From: Rikenellaceae bacterium
Lineage (GTDB): Bacteria > Bacteroidota > Bacteroidia > Bacteroidales > Rikenellaceae
Direction: 5' to 3'
Length of the DNA: 64,000 nucleotides
Assembly: GCA_015059845.1 (NCBI GenBank)
Contig: SUZR01000009.1
Location: 51,978 to 115,977 of the forward strand
Under the pieces are notes generated by a model, which was not told the origin of the DNA, made no database searches, and worked only from the letters and a program-made list of their open reading frames with translations. This document shows, piece by piece, positions 25,219 to 31,714 of this stretch. The position numbers and the translations under genes were made by a program. The number at the start of each line of letters is the position of its first letter. Position 1 is the first letter of the stretch.

Positions 25219-25953
25219 CTACTCCATCTTGATAGCTGAGGTAGCTACCTGCACTGATTCATTGCTGCTTGACGAGTCGCCATAGAGGGGGAACTCCACC
25301 GACTTCTCGCCCGAGAATGACATCCACACCAGCTTGAGCTTCTGGTTGGGGTCGTCGCTCTGGGGCAGGCTACGCAAATCGAAAGCTACCAGACCATCGA
25401 CCATATTGCCCGTGGTATCTTCACCCGCATTATGACGCAGGCGCACCTCATAAGGATTATCAGGGTTGACACCCTTCACAAGATTCATAAGGTGTGTTGT
25501 ACCCAAACCGCTTGAGAGGGTGCGGAAGCGCAGCGTGAGGTAACCATCCTCAACCAACGTAACCCAATCCTTGACAATCTCCAGAGGGTCGTCGCCCAGA
25601 TACTCCTGCGTAAGGTTGCCGTGCTGCACGGGCTGCTTGGTAAGAATCTCATCCATCCACACAACACGTACGGCGCGAGTGTAGGGCGCAGGGTCGTCCG
25701 AGGTCTCCAGATAGTTAATCAAGGCACGCACGGGGGCAGTACCATAGGGTGAGCCTTTGAGATTTACGGGGCGGAGGGTTGTGGTGTTGTCGAGCTGAAG
25801 ATAGCACGAGTTTGCATCTACGGGTTTAACGGTAACCAACGCCGTGGGGTAGATATCGCCGATGGTATAACCCTCCGTAGTGTCACAAGAGGTGAAGCCA
25901 TTAGCCGCAATAAGGGCGATGAAGGCCAGAGATAAAAATTTAAGTCTTTTCAT
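25219..25953 (-). CDS. NigD-like lipoprotein
   Basis: A 244-residue lipoprotein with signal MKRLKFLSLAFIALIAANGFTSC (Cys23). The body (YPTALVTVKPVDANSCYLQLDNTTTLRPVN; LTLRFRTLSSGLGTTHLMNLV) matches the NigD-like family of Bacteroidales, two immunoglobulin-like beta domains named after a gene in a bacteriocin locus but common elsewhere. Its role here is unknown. It is the first gene ahead of the ECF sigma factor and the barrel protein, and so is probably part of that regulatory unit. Confidence 0.85.
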   Translation of the reverse strand: MKRLKFLSLAFIALIAANGFTSCDTTEGYTIGDIYPTALVTVKPVDANSCYLQLDNTTTLRPVNLKGSPYGTAPVRALINYLETSDDPAPYTRAVRVVWMDEILTKQPVQHGNLTQEYLGDDPLEIVKDWVTLVEDGYLTLRFRTLSSGLGTTHLMNLVKGVNPDNPYEVRLRHNAGEDTTGNMVDGLVAFDLRSLPQSDDPNQKLKLVWMSFSGEKSVEFPLYGDSSSSNESVQVATSAIKME

Positions 25954-26005
25954 AGTTTTTTATTGTTTTTGTTACTCTTTCGTTTTGTTTTCACTCTATT
26001 AAACG

Positions 26006-26013
26006 CAAAAATA
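26006..26013 (-). promoter_or_regulatory. -7 box of the NigD/sigma operon
   Basis: Minus strand TATTTTTG, 52 bases upstream of the NigD-like start. A CTTG at about the -33 position is a weak match. Confidence 0.55.
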
Positions 26014-26097
26014 AGAAAACCTTGCACGGCGCAAGATACTTTTTTTTCGTTTTATAAACTACTCGTGAAGGAAAAAAGAGCGGAGCCACGAAAAAAT

Positions 26098-26128
26098 TTT
26101 GTTCTACGCGCGCGTTGTAGTATATTTG
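26098..26128 (+). promoter_or_regulatory. cdd promoter
   Basis: TTTG (26098-26101), 19 bases, TATATTTG (26121-26128). Nearly a copy of the lnt promoter at 21778-21808, including spacer and flanks. Confidence 0.85.
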
Positions 26129-26146
26129 CAGTAAGAATATTTCGTT

Positions 26147-26599
26147 ATGACAAAGACGATAAATATCAGCTACTGTCACTGCTCGCTCGACGAGCTTGCG
26201 GCCGCAGACCGACAGCTTGTGGAGGCGGCTTTTGAGGCTACACGACAGGCCTATGCGCCCTTTTCGGGCTTTCGGGTGGGTGCTGCAGCACGCCTGCGCA
26301 GCGGTGAGATAATCACGGCGGCCAACTGCGAGAGTGAGGTTTTTCCCTCGGGGCTGTGTGCCGAGCGGTCGCTGCTCCACTACTACGCCACGAACTACGC
26401 CACAGACCCCATCGAGGCCCTTGCCATTGCCTCCGACCCCTCGGAGAGGGAGTGCTACCCCTGCGGAGCGTGTCGGCAGGTGATACTGGATGCGGAGCGG
26501 CGTCAGCAGAGCCCCATACGCATCATTATGGCGGGCGGCGGAACAGCCACAACGGTGGAGAGTGCCGAGAGTCTGTTGCCGTTTACTTTTAGATTATAA
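26147..26599 (+). CDS. cdd: Cytidine deaminase
   Basis: A 150-residue zinc enzyme of pyrimidine salvage that deaminates cytidine and deoxycytidine. The zinc site and proton shuttle are in LCAERSLLHYY (C-A-E) and PCGACRQVI (PCxxC). The N-terminal YAPFSGFRVGAAAR is the usual substrate-binding segment. Length is typical for the tetrameric form. It has its own promoter just upstream (19-base leader) and is followed by a repeat-bearing intergenic region. Confidence 0.95.
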   Translation: MTKTINISYCHCSLDELAAADRQLVEAAFEATRQAYAPFSGFRVGAAARLRSGEIITAANCESEVFPSGLCAERSLLHYYATNYATDPIEALAIASDPSERECYPCGACRQVILDAERRQQSPIRIIMAGGGTATTVESAESLLPFTFRL

Positions 26600-26637
26600 A
26601 AATTAAGAAGTTATACAACCGCGAGGGTTGCAATCTA

Positions 26638-26728
26638 AGGAGCTGCTTGCAGCGACCGAAGTCCCCTCCCGAGGAGGGAATTTAGGGGAGGGTAAGAGTT
26701 GTAAATGCGGCCAGCGGCCGCAAGGTAT
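26638..26728 (+). repeat. Intergenic palindromic repeat, family 2 copy 1
   Basis: Two hairpins, GCTGCTTGCAGC and TCCCCTCCCGAGGAGGGAA, joined by GACCGAAG and followed by TTTAGGGGAGGGTA; then a third, GCGGCCAGCGGCCGC. The first hairpins recur at 29930-29996 (other orientation) and 44510-44570 with paired base changes; the third recurs at 44661-44675. Confidence 0.75.
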
Positions 26729-26778
26729 GCCTTCATTAGAGAGGAAACCGACCCTACTATTTGTAACTACATTAAACT

Positions 26779-27462
26779 ATGATACACCCAAAAGATATTC
26801 TTTACGAAGACAACCACATTATCGTGGTGAATAAACGCTGTGGCGATTTGGTGCAGCCCGACCGCGAGACGGAGGAGGCGCTGGAGAACGACATCAAGGC
26901 GATGATTAAGGTGCGCGACCATAAGCCCGGAGATGTTTTCCTCGGCGTGGTGCATCGCATCGACCGCCCCGTAAGTGGTGCTGTAGTCTTTGCCAAGACC
27001 TCGAAGGCACTCACGCGACTGAACGAGATGATTCGCAGTGGCGAGATACACAAGACCTACTGGGCCATCGTCGAGGCACGCCCCGCACAGGAGGAGGGCT
27101 CACTCACCCACTACATCGTGCGTGATGGCCGTACAAACCGCTCACGTGCCTACGACAAGCCCAAGGCAGATGGCAAGAAGGCTATGCTCAACTACCGCGT
27201 GCTGGGTTGCTCTACACGTTACACCTTGGTGGAGGTGGAGCTGCTCACGGGTCGTCATCATCAGATACGCGCCCAGCTATCGAAGATTGGCTGCCCCATC
27301 AAGGGCGATTTGAAGTATGGCGCTAAGCGTTCAAATCCCGATGGAGGTATCTCGTTGCATTCACGCCGCGTGGAGTTCATCCACCCCGTACGCAAGGAGC
27401 AGGTGAGCATCACAGCCCCCGCGCCGAAGGATAATTTGTGGGAGTTTTTTGAGAGTATGTAG
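26779..27462 (+). CDS. RluA-family pseudouridine synthase
   Basis: A 227-residue single-domain synthase without an S4 domain. The catalytic aspartate is in HRIDRPVSGAVVFAKT. Supporting motifs are EVELLTGRHHQIRAQL and the C-terminal SLHSRRVEFIHPV. It isomerises uridine in rRNA or tRNA; the exact target cannot be assigned. It opens a run of four closely spaced genes (dtd starts two bases later). Confidence 0.92.
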   Translation: MIHPKDILYEDNHIIVVNKRCGDLVQPDRETEEALENDIKAMIKVRDHKPGDVFLGVVHRIDRPVSGAVVFAKTSKALTRLNEMIRSGEIHKTYWAIVEARPAQEEGSLTHYIVRDGRTNRSRAYDKPKADGKKAMLNYRVLGCSTRYTLVEVELLTGRHHQIRAQLSKIGCPIKGDLKYGAKRSNPDGGISLHSRRVEFIHPVRKEQVSITAPAPKDNLWEFFESM

Positions 27463-27464
27463 CT

Positions 27465-27917
27465 ATGAGATTGTTGATTCAACGCGTAACGGAGGCCTCG
27501 GTTACAATCGAGGGCCGTGTACACTCCGAGATAGGCAAGGGCCTGATGGTGCTGGTCGGAATCGAGGAGGCCGACACACAGGAGGATATAGATTGGCTGA
27601 CGGGAAAACTCCTGCGCCTGCGCATCTTTGACGATGAGGCGGGGGTGATGAATCTTGACGTGCAGCAGGTCGGTGGCGAGGTGATGGTGGTGAGCCAATT
27701 CACACTGCACGCCTCGACAAAGAAGGGCAACCGCCCCTCATACTTCCGCGCGGCGGGTGAGGCTATATCGCGCCCGATGTACGAGAAGTTTGTAGCATCG
27801 GTGGAGCAGGCTCTTGGCAAAAAGGTTGCTACGGGCGAGTTTGGTGCCGATATGAAGGTGGCGCTGGTGAACGACGGGCCGGTAACGATTTGGATTGATT
27901 CGCGTAACAGAGAGTAA
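27465..27917 (+). CDS. dtd: D-aminoacyl-tRNA deacylase
   Basis: A 150-residue enzyme that removes D-amino acids mischarged on tRNA. Both active-site signatures are present: VVSQFTLHASTKKGNRPSY and NDGPVTIWID. The N-terminus MRLLIQRVTEASVTIEG is canonical. It lies two bases after the pseudouridine synthase and one base before the nuclease gene, so the set is co-transcribed. Confidence 0.96.
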   Translation: MRLLIQRVTEASVTIEGRVHSEIGKGLMVLVGIEEADTQEDIDWLTGKLLRLRIFDDEAGVMNLDVQQVGGEVMVVSQFTLHASTKKGNRPSYFRAAGEAISRPMYEKFVASVEQALGKKVATGEFGADMKVALVNDGPVTIWIDSRNRE

Positions 27918-27918
27918 G

Positions 27919-28941
27919 ATGAGAAGAAGAACACAGAAGTTAGGTGGCCGCAGGACCATTATATATATAATAGTAATCGTTCTGCTCGTGGCGGGCAACT
28001 ACCTCTACGACAACTTCGCCCCCGAGCGTGCCGAGGCATCCGAGGCCGAGGCAGTAGAGATGGAGGAGGAGATGGCGGAGGAGATGGCGGAGGAGGTTGA
28101 AACGACTAATACGCAGCCTGCCGCAACGCAACCCTCAGCCGCAGCTAAGGACAAAACATCACACGCAGGCTGGGCCGAGCTACCCTCGCAGAGGAGCAGT
28201 AATGACCTATATGTCGTTAGCCATATGTGCAGCGACAAGCTGCGCAACTATACGGTATGCTACTCGCGCGAGCAGCGTGCCCCGCTATGGGTGGCAGCCC
28301 CTGTGCATCGGTCGTACAAGGGAAGCGTGAAGCGTGTGGATAACTACGACTACGACCCCAAGTTGCCCGTAAACATACAGTCACGCCTGAATCGTTCGTA
28401 TGGCGACTACACGCGTGGCCACATCTTAGGCTCGGCCGAGCGCACCGCCACACGCGAGATGAACAACCAGACCTTCTACTCATCGAACATTGCGCCACAG
28501 CTGCGCGAGGGTTTCAACGAGCGAGGTGGAGCGTGGAATAACCTGGAGTATTTTGTTGACCGTCAGATATGTAACGATACACTTTACGTCGTAACGGGCT
28601 GCATCTACGACAACTACACTGCCGCCGATGGTACCAATATTAAGATGCGAAAGACCACAAACAAGAACGACGGCGAGCGTGTAGGCGTGCCTACGGCCTA
28701 CTACAAGGCACTTTTGCGCACAAAGTCGGGCCGCACGGGTAAGAGCGTGATGGAGTGCAAGGCCTCGGAGCTGAAGTGTGCGGCATTTATCGTGGCGCAC
28801 CGCTCGGACGCGGGACACAAGCCATCGGTGGAGGATATGATTTCGATAAAGGAGCTGGAGCGTCTGACGGGCGTAAACTTCTTTGCCAACGTACCCAACG
28901 CCCCCGAGAGCAAGGCCGAGGCTAAGGATTGGGGATTGTAA
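27919..28941 (+). CDS. Membrane-anchored DNA/RNA non-specific endonuclease
   Basis: A 340-residue protein starting MRRRTQKLGGRRTIIYIIVI, with one transmembrane helix (about 13-30) and then a very acidic linker (VEMEEEMAEEMAEEVE). The catalytic domain fits the NUC/endonuclease G family: SYGDYTRGHILGSAERTATREMNNQTFYSSNIAPQ, with the R-G-H core and the downstream Asn/Asn ligands, then GGAWNNLEY. The usual DRGH is TRGH here. It should cut nucleic acid outside the cytoplasm, perhaps for nutrition or defence. It begins one base after dtd. Confidence 0.88.
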   Translation: MRRRTQKLGGRRTIIYIIVIVLLVAGNYLYDNFAPERAEASEAEAVEMEEEMAEEMAEEVETTNTQPAATQPSAAAKDKTSHAGWAELPSQRSSNDLYVVSHMCSDKLRNYTVCYSREQRAPLWVAAPVHRSYKGSVKRVDNYDYDPKLPVNIQSRLNRSYGDYTRGHILGSAERTATREMNNQTFYSSNIAPQLREGFNERGGAWNNLEYFVDRQICNDTLYVVTGCIYDNYTAADGTNIKMRKTTNKNDGERVGVPTAYYKALLRTKSGRTGKSVMECKASELKCAAFIVAHRSDAGHKPSVEDMISIKELERLTGVNFFANVPNAPESKAEAKDWGL

Positions 28942-28959
28942 AATGAAAAACACAAGAAT

Positions 28960-29517
28960 ATGGATATAGCACAAGCAAAACGTAAGGAGAACATAGCCGA
29001 ATACATCCTCTACCTCTGGCAGCTGGAGGATTTACTGCGTGCGCTGCAGTTCAGCCCCGAGGCTATCTACTCGCAGCTGGTGGCACCCCGCCAGGTGGAG
29101 GAGGAGCAGAAGCACATCTACCTGCTATGGTATATGGATATTGTAAACCTGCTGCGCAAGGAGGGCAAGGAGGAGAGTGGCCATCTGGAGCATACGCTGC
29201 ACCTGATTGGCGATATGCATAACCTCCACCTGCAACTGATGCAGAACCCCGTAGGTGAGCATTATCGCAAGACCTTTGCGCAGCTCGCACCCCAGCTGCC
29301 GCAGCTACGTGCGATGGTGAAGAAGGAGAATATTTCGGATACCGAGCTGGCCTTCCGCGCACTCTATGCAGCGATGTTGTACCGCATAAAAGGCGATGCG
29401 AAACGTGCCGAGGCAATCAAGGATACCATCGAGCTGGTGTCGCCCGTGGTGGGTGAGCTGGCGGCGATGTACGGCAAGGTGGAGCGTGGCGAAGTGGACC
29501 TTTTCAAGGATATGTAG
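28960..29517 (+). CDS. DUF4924 family protein
   Basis: A 185-residue all-helical soluble protein (MDIAQAKRKENIAEYILYLWQLEDLLRAL) that matches DUF4924, restricted to Bacteroidota and of unknown function. It has many Leu/Glu heptad-like stretches and conserved ISDTELAFRALYAAMLYR near the C-terminus. It is last in the operon that starts at 26779, 18 bases after the nuclease. No catalytic residues can be proposed. Confidence 0.82.
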   Translation: MDIAQAKRKENIAEYILYLWQLEDLLRALQFSPEAIYSQLVAPRQVEEEQKHIYLLWYMDIVNLLRKEGKEESGHLEHTLHLIGDMHNLHLQLMQNPVGEHYRKTFAQLAPQLPQLRAMVKKENISDTELAFRALYAAMLYRIKGDAKRAEAIKDTIELVSPVVGELAAMYGKVERGEVDLFKDM

Positions 29518-29601
29518 CCTCGAAAATAGCCCTCAAAAGCCGCTCCGAGGGGCTTTGAGAGGCAAAAACACTATGGCAGAGCCATTTTTATTCGTAAATA
29601 T

Positions 29602-29633
29602 TTTGCGTTTTCGGAAAAAACGTTTTACCTTTG
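29602..29633 (+). promoter_or_regulatory. rpmH promoter
   Basis: TTTG (29602-29605), 20 bases, TACCTTTG (29626-29633). The leader to the ATG is about 65 bases. Confidence 0.88.
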
Positions 29634-29703
29634 CACCTCGCAAAGATTATGCTACGGCAAAATCTGCGCGAATATGTGAAACAAACACAAAAACGATATC
29701 GTT

Positions 29704-29871
29704 ATGGCAATGAAAAGAACTTACCAGCCTTCTCGTCGTAAGAGAATCAACAAGCACGGATTCCGTCAGAGAATGGCTACTGCTAACGGCCGCAAGGTAT
29801 TGGCAGCGCGTCGCGCTAAGGGACGCAAGAAGTTGACCGTATCTGATGAGTCAACATTCAAGTATGCTTAA
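29704..29871 (+). CDS. rpmH: 50S ribosomal protein L34
   Basis: A 55-residue basic protein beginning [20 protein letters not shown] and ending [14 protein letters not shown]. It is a complete L34, a component of the large subunit, with a C-terminus slightly longer than in other phyla. The second Met (29710), giving MKRTYQPS, is an alternative start and the more usual N-terminus. It has its own strong promoter and a strong terminator. It is not next to rnpA, which is 19 kb away. Confidence 0.95.
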   Translation: MAMKRTYQPSRRKRINKHGFRQRMATANGRKVLAARRAKGRKKLTVSDESTFKYA

Positions 29872-29891
29872 TTTTCCGATTTCGTCGGAAA

Positions 29892-29928
29892 AATAAGAGG
29901 GGAACGGACGCGTTCCCCTCTTATTTTT
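29892..29928 (+). terminator. rpmH terminator
   Basis: Fifteen-pair stem AATAAGAGGGGAACG (29892-29906) / CGTTCCCCTCTTATT (29911-29925), then T-rich sequence. A smaller stem, TTTTCCGA/TCGGAAAA, precedes it. Confidence 0.93.
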
Positions 29929-29929
29929 T

Positions 29930-29996
29930 ACCCTCCCCTAAATCCCCTCCTTGGAGGGGACTTCGGTCGCCGCAAGCGGCTCCTGCGGGGGAGGTA
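29930..29996 (-). repeat. Intergenic palindromic repeat, family 2 copy 2
   Basis: Read on the minus strand: GAGCCGCTTGCGGCGACCG, then AAGTCCCCTCC, AAGGAGGGGATTTAGGGG and AGGGTA. It matches copy 1 with C-G replacing T-A in the first stem. Confidence 0.75.
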
Positions 29997-30101
29997 ATAA
30001 TAAATATAAGTATTATACCTATAACTCTTACACCCCCTATCCTCCTATAAACTTTACTCCCTAATACTCTATTCAGGCACAATTTATGCTCCGCGTAGGG
30101 T

Positions 30102-30761
30102 ATGAGACTAAGAACACCATTTATAGCAGCCTTCACCGTCGGTCTTACGGCACTGATTATATCCTACCTGCTCAGCCTGCGCTTTCCTGCTGAGCCGACC
30201 GACTACCTATGGTACGACTCGCTCCAGCAGTTAGGCGAGTTAGGACGTGCGAAGTATCGCCAGAGCCACCGCTACGGCGAGTATGCCCAGCGTGCCGAGC
30301 ACGACTCTTTGCACCACCTTGCCACGCTCTTTCGCGCTATGGCCTACGCTGACAACGTGCAGTGCAACAACTGCCGTAAGGCAATAGAGTCGTTAGGAGG
30401 CCGCTTTCACGCTCCCGTGCTGCTCCCCTCCGAGCGGCAACACACGCACGAGCATCTGCGTGCAGCCCTAAACGAGAAGTATGAGATACACAACGGCCCG
30501 ACAGCACCCTGCATACGGCGGGCCATAGACGAGGGCAACCGTTACGTGGCACGGCTGATAACGTGGTGCGATGCGAGCGACATAAAACAGATACTAATCA
30601 TCGAGCGCGAGATAGACAACATCGGCCATCACGCATCACTCACGCCATCACACGGGTATCGCGTATGCCCCACCTGCGGAGCTATAAGCGACGAGGGGCT
30701 GCAATCGTGCTTCTGCCCACACTGTATGACCGACAGCAACCGATTCGTAGTGTTTCGCTGA
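30102..30761 (+). CDS. Membrane-anchored rubrerythrin-like protein lacking most iron ligands
   Basis: 219 residues. One transmembrane helix (about 7-26) precedes a four-helix ferritin-like domain and a C-terminal rubredoxin-type zinc/iron ribbon (C189PTC192, C205PHC208). The core lines up with rubrerythrin: RYGEYAQRAEHDSLHHLATLFRA and EHLRAALNEKYE with DEGNRYVARL. Compared, from memory, with the Desulfovibrio protein, the di-iron ligands Glu20, Glu53, His56, Glu127 and His130 correspond to Lys51, Asp84, Gln87, Asp160 and Gln163; only Glu125 and Glu128 remain. So a peroxidase di-iron centre is unlikely. The ribbon is intact, which argues against simple decay. The function is unknown. Confidence 0.72.
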   Translation: MRLRTPFIAAFTVGLTALIISYLLSLRFPAEPTDYLWYDSLQQLGELGRAKYRQSHRYGEYAQRAEHDSLHHLATLFRAMAYADNVQCNNCRKAIESLGGRFHAPVLLPSERQHTHEHLRAALNEKYEIHNGPTAPCIRRAIDEGNRYVARLITWCDASDIKQILIIEREIDNIGHHASLTPSHGYRVCPTCGAISDEGLQSCFCPHCMTDSNRFVVFR

Positions 30762-30798
30762 CATCACGAGGTGCGCGCCTCAACCATATACACAAAAA

Positions 30799-30832
30799 GA
30801 GGGTGTCCAACACTATGGTTGGCACCCTTCAT
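30799..30832. terminator. Bidirectional terminator between the rubrerythrin-like gene and rnpB
   Basis: Stem AGGGTGTCCAAC / GTTGGCACCCT around an ACTATG loop. T-rich on the plus strand (CATTTT) and a clean TCTTTTTG on the minus strand, so it can also end the rnpB transcript. Confidence 0.75.
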
Positions 30833-30836
30833 TTTA

Positions 30837-31026
30837 GAAGTCGTATAACGAGTGGTATTTTTAGGCTTGCGAAGTCCCAAGAAACCGCAGTTTACTCTAC
30901 GTAAATGAGGATTTCGAGGGCGAGCATAACGTTGCGTTTAAGCGAGGGCAGAGGGTGCTTGCACACTTTGCCGAGCGAAGCAACGAAAAGAAACTTAACG
31001 CCAAAATCACCTTGTTAAACGGCTTC
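30837..31026 (-). repeat. Family 1 structured element, copy A (after rnpB)
   Basis: Outer arms GAAGTCGTATAACGAG and CTTGTTAAACGGCTTC pair; inside are GCTTGC/GCGAGC, GAAA/TTTC and GTTTAC/GTAAAT. It lies about ten bases beyond the RNase P RNA 3' end and before a terminator, read on the minus strand. A family 3 hairpin (30939-30990) is nested in the arm nearer rnpB. Confidence 0.75.
30939..30990 (+). repeat. Family 3 hairpin, copy 1
   Basis: Core GGTGCTTGCACACTTTGCC within GCGAGGGC...GAAAAG. It matches the reverse strand of 44582-44631, with GTGC/GCAC replaced there by ATGC/GCAT. Confidence 0.65.
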
Positions 31027-31035
31027 ATAATCATT

Positions 31036-31398
31036 GCAAATACTATAAGCCGAGTTCTGTACCTCTCACGAGGCCTCTATCATTTATCTACGACTGTGGT
31101 CACCCACAGCCTCTAGCAACCTACCCCCCGACATTGGACGAGCAACCCTTAATTGTCGGTATACGTGGTCTTGCAACCCGCAAGGCGTACGGCCGGTGAA
31201 CATTGCTGCCACCGCGGTGGGCTCTTACCCCACCTTTTCACCCTTACCTGCCAGCCAAAGCCGACATAGGCGGTTATTCTCTGTTACGCTACTACACCCT
31301 TACGGACATCGAGCCGTTAACTCGTGCGGTGCTCTGCGTTGCTCGGACTTTCCTCTCCCCTTTCGGGCAGCGATAGAGCGTATTTCCAATTTTTTACA
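31036..31398 (-). ncRNA. rnpB: RNase P RNA
   Basis: The catalytic RNA that matures tRNA 5' ends. On the minus strand the two universally conserved segments are clear: AGAGGAAAGTCCGAGC (near 31357) and ACAGAACTCGGCTTAT (near 31050). Between them lie the P10-P12 region with GGGTGAAAAGGTGGGGTAAG and the GAGAATAACC-type bulge. Terminal helix P1 is AAATAC / GTATTT. The 5' limit is set by P1 and is approximate. Just upstream is a ten-pair stem (GGATAA-GCCC/GGGC-TTATCC), then 82-bp tandem repeats. The protein subunit is rnpA at 10.3 kb. Confidence 0.93.
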
Positions 31399-31430
31399 GG
31401 ATAAGCCCGCTACTCTTGCTAATGGGCGTT

Positions 31431-31640
31431 ATCCCAATATTTTTAGGCATACTATCGAATAAGGCCCTTCGGCTAATCACGGTAGTACCGCCTGCCTGAA
31501 CAAACGGACCTTATCCTAATATTTTTAGGTACACTATCGAATAGCGACCTTCGCCTAATCACGGTAGTACCGCCTGCCTGAACAAACGGACCTTATCCCA
31601 ATATTTTTAGGCATACTATCGAATAGCGACCTTCTCTCCT
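31431..31640 (-). repeat. 82-bp tandem repeats on the 5' side of rnpB
   Basis: Two full units (31431-31512, 31513-31594) and a partial third (from 31595). Each begins ATCC(C/T)AATATTTTTAGG in the plus sense and contains CGGTAGTACCG, a small hairpin. The first bases of the unit directly join the rnpB 5' flank. If the promoter at 31665 is used they are transcribed as part of the rnpB precursor. Confidence 0.9.
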
Positions 31641-31664
31641 AATAATCCTTAGCGTGGACTATTT

Positions 31665-31694
31665 CAAAGTTTGCTCGACAAGCGTAACGACAAA
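31665..31694 (-). promoter_or_regulatory. Candidate rnpB promoter
   Basis: Minus strand TTTG, 18 bases, AAACTTTG. The -33 box and spacer fall inside a half copy of the family 1 element after recJ. One mismatch in the -7 box and short spacing make this tentative. Confidence 0.4.
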
Positions 31695-31712
31695 ACAGCC
31701 CAATTTGCCAAT
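31674..31712 (-). repeat. Family 1 structured element, half copy E (after recJ)
   Basis: Minus strand AAAATTGGCAAATTGGGCTG followed by TTTTGTCGTTACGCTTGTC. This matches the first third of copy C and begins directly after the recJ stop codon (31715-31717). Confidence 0.65.
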
Positions 31713-31714
31713 TT

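Noticed and set aside
29531..29560. Terminator after DUF4924
   Set aside because: CTCAAA-GCC/GGC-TTTGAG can pair, but no T-run follows on either strand; kept only as a possible weak hairpin.
30837..31026. Retron or transposon end at family 1 copy A
   Set aside because: No reverse transcriptase or transposase is in the window, and other copies lie in the same position after unrelated genes.
31040..31460. Small plus-strand ORF (31196-31462) in the rnpB region
   Set aside because: The region is RNase P RNA on the minus strand; the frame is accidental.
31399..31660. CRISPR-like array next to rnpB
   Set aside because: The 82-base units are contiguous tandem repeats without unique spacers, and no cas genes are near.
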